Assembly (NCBI RefSeq): GCF_025024155.1
Contig: NW_026251730.1
Location: forward strand, 372,001-436,000
Length of the DNA: 64,000 nt
Source: Gamsiella multidivaricata
Lineage: Eukaryota > Mortierellomycota > Mortierellomycetes > Mortierellales > Mortierellaceae
Reading direction: 5' to 3'
Every line of letters begins with the position of its first letter. Position 1 is the stretch's first letter. The notes beneath the pieces were generated by a model. The model was not told the origin of the DNA, ran no database searches, and saw nothing but the letters and a program-made list of their open reading frames with translations. Below are positions 1-10,300 of the stretch, piece by piece. Made by a program: the position numbers and the translations under genes.

Positions 1-2039
1 TCTGTAGTACGGCCAATGAAGAGTCGATTTCCACCGCTGATCCACTTCCAATATGAACAAGTAGCGAGCCAACAATCTCCTGTCGGTAATAGGCATCTGA
101 GACTTGAAAAGCGCTGGTGTACAGGATAGAGGCAGTCCGAGCAACGATCGGGTGACTATGGCTAAATCGCAAGAGATTTTCCGAGATTGAGAGGATGGCA
201 GGCATGTACCTGAGGGTAGACGAAAATTGAATGCCATGTTAATAGCTTTTACGACGTTGTTCATCATTTCAAAGTTGTTCGAAGTACTTACTCCCTGAGT
301 GATGCACCGTGTACAAGGATCGCTTCCTGTAGTAGCTTTTTCGTCAACATGCCGTCAATAATCTTTTGCCGGATCAATACCTCTACCTTCTTCTTGATGC
401 TGACAATTGAATGCAGAATAAAGATAACCATAACATCTATCACTTTATGCAATCCCTATTCGACAAAAGAAATATAGTTGATAAACTATGACATTTTTCA
501 CAAAGAAGACAAACTCATAGGATGTAGCAACATACGGGCTTAGGAATGGCAATCAGCGCCTTATACCATGCATCGGTGACGAACTTCTGGAATCTGATAC
601 CGGTTTTCAGTGCATCTATTGGAAACAAGCAGAAAAATCAGTATCTACTATTGCGCCATGATGATAGCGTATTTAGTAGGAGGTAGGGCGGATACATACC
701 GAGAATCAAGACCTCTGGCGTCTGACTAGAGGCCCCTTTTCTCGATTTCAGATTATGATTTCTTTGGAGCCTGTTGATCGAACCAAAGTCAAGATTGGAA
801 CGAACAGTGCCGATGACTTCACCGACTGTGTCTGGCTCAACAGTCTGCAGCAAAAATTTGATGACAATAGGCAAGTCATCGAGTTCTGCAGACTCCAGTT
901 TGTCCATCACATGGCGCCTAGCACTGATCTAAGGGTTATAGGAGAACTTACCGTGTTAGTGATTGATAGACAGAAATAATGATATGCAATCTCATAACAA
1001 TTTGTAATCTATTACCAATATATCCGACTGCAAGTTGAGGTTCGACAGAGCATCCAAGATCGGTACCATCAGCTCTGAGGTACTCTCCATCATCTCGATA
1101 AGCCCACTAACTACAGTCTAACGAAGGAAGAAAGAGACATGAATCTCAGTCGAACAGACTGAAATGCTTAGGCAAGTCGCCTGGTACAAAAGCGGCGCTT
1201 TACCCTGTGTTCAGAATCGGGAACGATCTCCGGCAGACTGGTAATAACATCCCTTTGAATAAATACTGGAGAAAGACTAACAATCTACCATGTTTTCAAT
1301 ATGGAACCCATTAGCTTAAACTTCTTTTAAACTCGCCCCGGCGACTAGCCACAAAGCCAGTCTCCTAGACCTCCACTTTAATTACCTCTAGTAGCTTGGC
1401 GGAGAGCTGTTTAGGCTTACTGACATTGTCTAGCCACTTAAATTGCTGTAGAATGAGCTTTGGGATAGGAGAATCTTTTTCGCTAGAGCCATCCGAAAGG
1501 GGGATGTGATACAAATTGGTTACTCTCTCGACGTCCTTAATAGCTCTGTCGAATAGAATTCCATGATATGCACCAGTAGCTTACTCGTCATCCAGGAATT
1601 GAAGTATCCTGTCCAGTAATCCTTCCATGACTTCTGGCTGCAAAGCATCAACGCCTAAAAGCATGCGGATCAAACTTTCGCCTAATGAGAACCTGCATAA
1701 TATTGAAAAAAAAGATTCCAGTTGTTAGATATCATCCCTTTGCATCAAAATTCAAGGCTAAAGGATATGAACATACGATGACTCCTTATCAGCGGAGAAA
1801 GATACGGGTATAAGAGCAGCTTTCAAGTTCTCGTGCTCTTCCAGATGTTCCTGCAGGCCCTCTAAGAATGACTCAACGCCATATGTTCCTGAGGGCGAGC
1901 GTTGAAGAAGTCGAGCTGTTTCGCGCTGGAAACGGGAGGGTTCAACCTGAAGCTCATTAGGAATGCCATTCGTCCCGAGGATCAGTCCTGCTTGCTCGCA
2001 GATGGAGTGGAATCCCGCCGGTCCGACGGTCGAGGTCAT
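1..2039 (-). CDS. FANCD2: Fanconi anaemia FANCD2 homologue, 5' part (cut by window edge)
   Basis: FANCD2 is the ubiquitinated DNA clamp of the interstrand-crosslink repair pathway (partner FANCI). Reverse-strand exons match the N-terminal third of the animal protein in order. The first coding exon (2039 to about 1777) carries HSICEQAGLILGTNG and SFLEGLQEHLEEHENLKAAL. An intron at 1776-1693 leads to GESLIRMLLGVDALQPEVME. Then follow DSPIPKLILQQFKWLDNV (about 1490-1430), DVITSLPEIVPDSEHR (about 1240-1190), VPILDALSNLNLQSD (about 1075-1030), MDKLESAELDDLPIVIKFL (about 907-850), LKTGIRFQKFVTDAWYKAL (about 615-550), VEVLIRQKIIDGMLTKKLL (about 385-330) and QVSDAYYRQEIVGSLLVHIGS (about 110-40). The human counterparts (for example MDKLSSIRLEDLPVIIKFI) are close. 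I chose ATG 2039 because an in-frame stop lies just upstream of the exon. A short upstream exon is possible, and exon edges other than the first intron are approximate. The monoubiquitination lysine and C-terminus lie beyond the left edge. No disruption was seen. Confidence 0.85.
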
Positions 2040-2867
2040 TGGGATTTTGTCCTTGCTTGTGATGAATTGATGTGGTGGCAACGATTTAAGAGAAAACACA
2101 ATTTGGGAGTACGGTTCGCTTTAAGGTTTTTGCCACCAAAATTGAAACCAGGGAGGCAGACCCTTCTCAGGGGAAATATTCGAGAGACCCAATATTGTTG
2201 GCCGCAGCCACCGCGAGTGCGCAGAATTCGATATTAGGTTTTGAGATCGCGCCTGTATAAAAGGAGGGTCGAAGCCAACGGTCTTTTGTTCCTTGTTCCA
2301 GTTGAACAAGAAGACCGTTGTGCTGATCACTCGCTACAGTGTGCGTAGTTGTGCGTTAGACCCTTGTATTCAGTGTGGAACACAAATTATTCGAGCATTC
2401 AGATTGGGAGTTTCCTTGTAAAACAATATTCGAAACGTCACCTTACCACAAATTGACCATGACGCGTCCAGCATAAAAACCTTTTTTCAATCCCTTCACT
2501 TCCTTCACTTCCTTCACTTTCCCATGCCTCCACTGCCACCATTTGACTTCTCCCAGCTCAGCAGGTAAGGGAATGATTCCTAGCTTTCCTCACTTTTCAG
2601 CCTTAAACTAAACTCTGGGAATGTTTATGGTCAGGTCCAAAGGACCGTTCTCTGTCCAAAGGACGCATTCAATTTATTTTATAGGACAAAGCCTTACATC
2701 AACCTTAACTTCTTTTTGCATTTCAAACTTCAATAGACTTTGGTGATTCCCACTTTCAACTCTCTTTCTCTTTCAACTCTTCACTGCCCTGATTCAATTA
2801 CTTCATTCCAGCAAACACACTGCACAATCGACCACGACTCTTCCCTCGCACTACTCGACTTCACGGG
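2040..2867. promoter_or_regulatory. Divergent intergenic region, FANCD2 / nuclease fusion
   Basis: This 828 bp stretch separates two divergently read genes. It contains a plus-strand TATAAAA near 2256, a repeated TTCACTTCC tract near 2500-2520, and two short GTCCAAAGGAC repeats near 2636-2665. CT-rich sequence continues up to the ATG at 2868, as is usual for fungal core promoters. I see no gene in it. Confidence 0.4.
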
Positions 2868-5800
2868 ATGGGTTTGAAGGGTTGGTTCCCCTTCATTTGC
2901 AAGAAGGGATACGAGCCCACAGTCATTCAGCAATCAGGAACAACAACAACCTCAACCACATTCACCAAGAGGATCGATTTGCTCTCGCGGTTCTCGGTCA
3001 TTCGTACCGCCTATACATAAAACTTTGTAGAAAAGGCCCATGCGATCCTGGAAAAGGATATTGAGCAGTTCGGTTCCAAGGATACTGTTATTGTCTATGT
3101 GGATGGAGCCCAGGCGCAAGAGAAAGAACACACCGCACAGGCTCGACAGAAGACCCGAGAGAAGGCGGCAAGCCGTTGCAAAGAGGCCTTGGACTTTCTT
3201 CAAGACAGGATCAACCGCAATTTAAAAGTCCGGAAACGACACTTCACAGATGTGAAGACAAATATGGCATCAACATTATACTGGTCCCTGCCCATCCGAG
3301 CGTCCTTTGTGGAGTAAATGACCCAAGCGGGATGGAAGGTACAGACCTGTGAGACTGAGGCCGACGTCGCGATCGCTCGGGACTGCGAACCAGGCGACAT
3401 TGTTGTTTCTGCAGATAGCGACATGATGGCCTACTCCAGTATCTCAACCTTATGGCGTCCTATCGCCAGGAACTTGATCTTGGTATACAATCTGAAGGAC
3501 GTCCGTCGCACTCTCGACTTCTCAGAGGCCCAACTCACAGCCCTTGCAGTTGTATCTGGCAACGATTACGGCAAGAGTATCTACTCACTTGGTGCAGCTA
3601 CCAATTACTCTGTTATCAAAGCCATCCGAGACAAAGGTATTTTATATTGGTGTGTGTGACAGAGTTAGACTTTGGCCTTTAACTAACTAAATATTGTTTG
3701 CCACTCTTTTTAGACACCTGGGTACAGTAGCCGAGTATCTGAACGATCCCAAGGTTGCATCCAAGAATGCTGCTGTCCGTAACAACGAGGAAAAGACATT
3801 TGAAGTGGCCATCAAAGTTTTCGTATATCTCAAGCAGACCTCTGTCACCAGCAGTCCCCCCACTGTTGGAAGCCCAGCCTACGGTGATCTTCACAGACGG
3901 TTTTTGGATCTTTGTGCCCTGTATAGGCAACAAAAGGAAAACAGCCCTTCACAAACGAGGTAAATTGTTTTGGTCTTTTTTTTGAGCAATGGCTTTGCAT
4001 TCACTCCTTCCTTCATCTCATCTCTGCCTTATTTTTTGATGTTTATAGTCCTCCCGAGGTGCCCATTATACGACTGCACCACTCTCATGCGACGATCAGG
4101 TTCAAGACTGTGGAGTCGCCTGCTGTGCTGAAACGTGTCTCTGGTCACTTGGGATCATTGCCATCACAAAAGCTTCAGTCAGATGTGCAGGACCAGTCAG
4201 ATGTGCAGGACCAGTCAACTGTCTCCTCAACGTCGTCTCAGCAACTAGAGAGACGCCCACCATTAGCGAGGGCAAATATCCCAAAAAATCGTCAAAGGTA
4301 CTCCTTCAAGATGAGGACAGGATCAACCCAGCGCTCACCGCCAGACAAGATGAAGGTTTATAAGTTTAAACCATACAAGGAATGGACCGACTCTCCTGAA
4401 GACTCAACCCTGGACAGTAAAGCCAAACCCAAGTTCAAGCCCAAGCCCAAATTCAAGATCAAGACCCTCGCTACCTCGACTGCAAATACCAGGAAGCTGG
4501 CAGTCATGCGCCACTTGGCTTACCATCATCCCACCTCGTCCCTTAAAGTTGGTACTCTGGCCGCGAACGTCAAGCGAGCAGTACCAAATAATGGTGTTCT
4601 CCAACAAGAGGTCATACATTGCATCCGAGATCTGGTGCAGGAAGCAGCCCGAGTAAAGCGGAAAGGCCAGCAAGCGATCGGAAAGTTTGTCGACTACATC
4701 AACAAGCATGGACTAGGACCCATTGATCGTCAATTTATGGATCTGTTCTGTCCTCGAGTATCCATGAATGATGTCAAGGATGAGGAGAATGAAGAGACGG
4801 AGGAGGAGGAGGATGGGGACAGCGAGGACGATTTGGACGACAAGCCAAAGGGTGGCAGAGGCTTTGCTCAGTCCTCTTTCCTGTTGATTTTCCTGACATC
4901 CATATACTCTGGAAACCGCCCAAGGAATGCTGGTACTGGCTCGACAGTCAATGAATTTATTGATCGACTCATTCATCTCCAGCTGTACACACCACCACCA
5001 CCGACATCTGATGGCTGCAAGCACAAAGCAGTCTTTACACCATCGGAACTGGTAGCATCCGTCTCCACCCAACTCAGGGTCGAACTCAAGAAGATGTACA
5101 AGAACGGTTCCTGCGATCTGTACAAAAAGGTAATTATTCTTACTTAGTATTTTCTATCTCTTGGATTGTAGCTCATGGCAAGAAAGGAAAAGGGTCTCTT
5201 GGATTCCGACGTTGATGTGGAGATTCAGGGGGAAGTATCTGCTGTTGAGAACTTCCTTGCCCTTAACAGAATCAGTCCAAACCTTCGAAGGATCATTCCC
5301 ATAACAAGTTCAAGGCAACCGTTTGTGAGTTTTACGGAGCGTAACCTTGTTGGGTTCTTTTTTAGTCGTGGAGGGGTTCTGAGAGCTCAGGTTCAGGAAC
5401 TGGTCGGTACCATCTGCACTTCTATTGCAGATGCCCAGGAGCATATAGGCAATATGGAACCTGGGATTCTCATCAAAAAATTCCTGGCTGATATCGGTCT
5501 CAAGGGCCTGACCAGTCGCCAGCAACGAAAAGCAGGGCATCGTGGGGCAATCGAGTTGCTAAACCTTGAGGAACTCGAGACCGATCTTCATATGTTGGAC
5601 AGCAAGGACTTCCGACCGGAAACTTATCTCACCAAGAAGTATGTCCCAAGGGGGACAGTGCGGACCGATGGCTTCCATCTACAGCTATTATGTTTTAAGC
5701 GCAGAGAGCTTCTGTCAGTCAAGTGGAAACGGCTTCCTCAAGATCGATTGCCACGACGATTGACTACGACACTCCATGGAACCGGCGATCACCTGACTGA

Positions 5801-6996
5801 AATTCGAAACGTCCTTGGAAGCAAGGAGGACATAGCACAACTTTGGCCAGATGTCGATCCCCGTGACATCAAGACACTCACCCTCGATGCCGGTCAGGCT
5901 TTTGTAGTAGGCGCCTACGCACATCTACCACAATCAAGCAAAGGCAAGGATCCAGTGATTGGTGCTGTATCAACCTTTGAGGCCCCGTTCACCATTGCGT
6001 CTTCTACAACACCAATGGCACCGCCGCCAGTGCAGGAGTCGACACAATCACCATCTTCAGCGGCACACCACAACAAGACGCCTCATCATAATCTTGCCGT
6101 AAACCAAAAGGCGGTAATGCAGCCCACATTTCGATACCGGCGATGGCTCCAGGAAGCGAGTAAGGTGGTTCCTGAGGGCCAACCACAGTCTATTGAGCAA
6201 ATCGAGTCCCAACTTCCTCCTCTTCGAGGTCCAGAGGCTAGTGTAACCAACTATGTCGCAAGACTGAAACAAGTTGAGGACCAACTGATGGAGTTTTACA
6301 ATGGGAACAACAATCGATTCAAGAAAAACACGTGGGACATGGAGCGTGCCAAACACATCGAATGCCAGGCCATTGCCAACAGTTTACTCAAGATCGTTGG
6401 TGGGAGCATTGGCGAACGTTGCAAGAGTCCAGTATTGATTGGTGTGGGCCTGGGTGATTTCAGAAGCTCGGAGCGGCTATCATCTCTGCATGGGACGTTT
6501 TTGTCTTACTTCATCCTCTGGTAGGCAACGTATTTATTTTTATCATCTATAACACCTTCAAAAAACCGACCGCAAATGAGTAACATTTTTTTCTTAATTT
6601 TATAAATAGGCGCGCTCCCTCGGATACGTTGTTGTTGGTATTGAAGAGTACTATACTTCAAAAAAATGCCCGAACTGTGAGGAGTTTGTGGCCCAGGTGA
6701 CCATACGCCAGCTCTTCTGCCCCCACTGTGGCAAGTATTATCACAGAGATGTTATGGCGGCGCAAAACATGTCCAATATCGTCCAAGGGCACCTTTTGGA
6801 GCAGAAAAGACCTCTCTACTTGCAGCCCAAAACAGCAGATGGAAGGTATCCCTGGATCGAACCATCGACATCCGATCAAGGGGCAGTTGATGGAACCAGC
6901 AAGTCCACTGGAAGCACGAGTGCTCGCAAGAAACGATCGTCTCCCGCAACCCCAACATCAAGGAAACGCCCTACCAAGATGGCTAAAGAACTTTAA
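2868..6996 (+). pseudogene. Decayed FEN1/XPG-like nuclease fused to a TnpB/Fanzor-like RuvC nuclease
   Basis: The gene starts MGLKGWFPF, the usual XPG/FEN1 N-terminus. The 5'-nuclease signature follows: YVDGAQAQEK (metal Asp), ETEADVAIA (Glu pair), VVSADSDMMAY (Asp pair) and VVSGNDYGKSIYSLG (helix-hairpin region). Introns at 3960-4048 and 5130-5171 keep the frame into a basic linker. The second half has a RuvC-I-like LDAGQAFVVGA (Asp at 5886), then PVLIGVGLGDFRS, EEYYTSKKCPNC and FCPHC as a four-Cys zinc ribbon, and YHRDVMAAQNM (Asp at 6748), the RuvC-III pattern of TnpB and Fanzor proteins. The full reading is about 1280 codons. It is interrupted by in-frame TAA codons at 3018 and 3315. The first intron (about 3650-3713) fits only with an unusual donor, and the last intron (6521-6609) joins out of phase by one base. 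The copy is therefore probably dead, though assembly error is possible for each break. The domain assignment rests on motifs, and the fusion on shared splicing frame. Confidence 0.72.
4179..4214 (+). repeat. 18-bp direct repeat in the fusion gene linker
   Basis: An 18-base unit encoding SDVQDQ is present twice in direct tandem inside the low-complexity linker between the two nuclease halves. It looks like replication slippage. Confidence 0.8.
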
Positions 6997-7345
6997 TTTT
7001 TGTGTGTCAGGTCACACACACCCAAATGCCGATAATAGCAACGATTTTTACGATTTAGGTGACGTAATTGTAGATTTCATAGTGCTATAGTCATCCTCTG
7101 GAAGCCACCAACGGCAGTTGAAAATTTGAAAGATGGGAAGTGCGGGGGAATGAGCATCCTCCGGCACCCTCTCAATATTAGTTTCTCATCGTACCCTGGC
7201 CTTCCGTTCATACCGTCATCAAAGCGCGCCATCCGATACATAGGGTTACTTCGTCGTCCGTAAGATTGAAGGAAATCAAGAAAACGACTGACAGCGAAGG
7301 AATCGTGGGTGAGAACTATCATATTGGAGCACCGGCAATAGGGCC
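6997..7345. promoter_or_regulatory. Spacer between nuclease pseudogene and RRM gene
   Basis: About 350 bp holding the 3' flank of the nuclease pseudogene and the upstream region of the RRM gene. A TGTGTGTCAGGTCACACACA imperfect inverted repeat lies directly after the stop (about 7000-7020). A reverse-strand open stretch (7077-7379) overlaps the next start but resembles nothing I recognise. Confidence 0.35.
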
Positions 7346-10300
7346 ATGCACGAAGTAAACAACTACAGCGATCCCTCAAGAACTGAAATGATGAACCCGA
7401 TCATTACCTCGGCCCCACAATCACTCGGTCTCGGATCAAGTGTTGGAGCCGTTGAAAGGAATACTGACGAGATACAAGACATTGGAGAGAAGAGTCCTGG
7501 CATCCTTATTTCACTCAGACCAGGCGGTGTTGATATTGTCCCTGAGAACGTGGACGAGCCCCAGAACATGAACAAGTCCCAGATCGTGAACGAGCCTCAG
7601 GATCTGAGTGATCCGCAGAATGCAAGTGTATCTTTTTATTCTGAGAGAATGGAGCCTCAGCGGGAAGTACAGCAATTGAACCCGCAGGAAATGCGGCAAG
7701 TGAGCCAGCAGGAATCACAGTATTCAAAGAAGGAATCGAACAAACCTCATAATCATGTACCTGACAGTTCCGCGCAAGCGACTGAGCGCCCTCCGCACCA
7801 CCAGCGTGTTGCGTTTGACCATTTTCGCTCTTTCGAGTTGCTGCAGGAGTCATCTCAGGATGCTTTTCCGGAACAGGATAACAGCCTAAACTTTTATTCT
7901 TTCGGTGCAAATAATCATCTGAGAGCGGGTGGTAATCATTTCACCCAAGAAGATAATGGGAGAGTGAACGTCATTGAACCAGGATCCATGGATGGAGGTC
8001 TTGAGCACGACGGCGAAAAATGGCTCGAAAGACAAGGTTTTACAAGATACAACAACGACGCGATGGTTCATTCCTATGGCGAGACATCAGGAGAGTACAA
8101 CGGTGTACAGAATAACTATTACAGAGCAGAATCAACAGATACGCGCAGTCCGACCCACAATGGACCTCGAAATGGCAAACCAGGTAAGCTCTATCGGCCC
8201 AGAACTGCGGAGAGCTTTCAAACTGCTATCCGCATGCGAGGATAAATATATCTGGAGTCAAAGGATGGGAGGCGGTCATGACCGCGGAGCATTTGGACAC
8301 TTTATTTTGTCAGGAATAAGATTGTTCAGACCGGCTTTGATTCGGTAGACGTTTCATTATTGATTGATTACACTAAAGGGATCGGCGAAGACGAATCTGA
8401 AAATCATGATCTGCGGAGCTATTTTTGCGATTCTTGAACAAATGTATCACTAATACCAATACTGTTTGCCATCTTCGTCTTGTTTTCGCTTTTGCTTCCG
8501 TAGGCGCGGTCAACTATGGAAAGCCCATGTCAGCCAAGCAATCTTTGATCCAAGAGCGACTAAGCATGGAGAGACCAAACCGCACATTGTTCGTACGAAA
8601 TCTTGGTGTAAGTCTCCGTCAAACAGGTTCAGCTTTATGTATTTGTTCGCAGACCTATGGAATTGAACATTTCTGATACAGTGCCTGATTACTTTGTATG
8701 ATACCTCCTTAGTATACAACTAAGGTGGAAGATGTGCGGAAGAGATTCAAGCCATACGGTGACGTCCAAAATCTGTTCGATAGGATCGATAGCCGTGGAT
8801 TAGTTTTTATCAAATATGTAAGTTGCGATGACAAAATCCGGTTTTATTTGAGGCAAACAATGTGTCGTCAACCAGCCAACTGAATTAAGCAATCTCCCTC
8901 GCTCACATAGTACGATATCCGTGCAGCAGAATTTGCAAAGAAGGAAACACACCAGACGCTCATGGATGACCGCGCTGTAAGTGAACATTAAATCAGGACA
9001 GGAACTGCTGCCCTAATAAAGTTACCACGAGTGTTAACCTTTATTTTTGTTACGAATATGTCAACCACTTTCCATAGCTGGATGTCCACTATTCTTTGCA
9101 AAGAGATCTTAGTGCGATGAGGGACTGCAAGGAGGACGACCACAATGTAAGCCCAGTTGTCATGATGCGGACTACCTCTTTTCTTCGTGACACGGCTCTC
9201 ATCCTTTTTTTCTCTCTCTCGACTCTAGGGGTCTTTGCGTATAAAAATAAAGGATATAGATGTGAGCGTCAGTGATGAAGACCTGATTTCGTTCTTCTCT
9301 CATTACGGCGAGATCAAGGAGGTCCGACCTGATGCAGACGGATCATCATCGTATGTTACATCAGTCATCCTTGTATTCCTGCGGACGAAGAAACCACACA
9401 TCCACTTACTTCAGCTGTTTCTCTATTTTCAGCGCAAGATGTATAGAGTTCTTTGATACTCGTGATTGCGCCAAAGCGTACCATGAAGCACATGGAAAGC
9501 AGTTGAACGGCGGGAAAATCGACTGTCGCTTCGCTTGGGATCAAATTCATGCGTAAGTTGTTCGCTCCCTCTTGTGCATAATAACTTGTTCTTTATGGCG
9601 AACAAGTTTGCGCATTCTAATCCGACGCATTTTGGTGCCTTATAGAACTCCGGAACACCTTCTAGGAAATGCAGCTAAAGCAGCAGAGCGTCGCGATCGT
9701 GTGAATAAGCAGCGCTCGACGCAGTACGACAGAACCCCATCACCTTCGTCTTCTCGGAATACTTATCGGGACTCCAACGTCAGCATCCCCGATAACAGCA
9801 ATAATAACAACGGCAATAGCAACAATAGCAAGTACGAGAGGCATCGGCGTGATAGTCGTGATGAATCACCCGAGAGGGGTCGCGATAAAAAGGCCCAGCA
9901 CGACCTGTATAACCCCAAGGACAAGGGAAAAGAAAGCGAATCACGCGATCGAGACTTTAGAGACAAGAGACGTAGAAGCACATCCCACGACCGAGACTCC
10001 TACAGCCGTCGGGATACCTACAATCGACGTGATTCAACCAGTCATCGAGGCTCACCCGATCGACGGGATTCGTATGATAGTCGAGATCGCCGTGACCAGC
10101 GAGATAGTCGAGATGATCGGGGCAATCGGGACCGCCAGGATAGCAGGGACCACCGAGACAATCGTGATCACCGGGACAACCGAGACGATCGTGGAGCAAA
10201 AGACCGCCGAGGCAGTCGGGACTATCCAAATCATGACGACCGTGGACGGAAAGAGAAATTTCGAGGCAATAGCTATAAAAAGAGCAGCTTTGACAATAAG

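Noticed and set aside
2868..3320. Possible reassigned TAA codons, meaning an alternative genetic code
   Set aside because: Intact genes in the window end in TAA, TAG and TGA at the expected places, so the code is standard and the stops indicate gene decay or sequence error.
7077..7379. Reverse ORF of 100 codons upstream of and overlapping the RRM gene start
   Set aside because: The composition is somewhat protein-like, but no family is recognised, there is no promoter-like context, and it overlaps the RRM start. It may be a relic fragment; unsupported as a gene.
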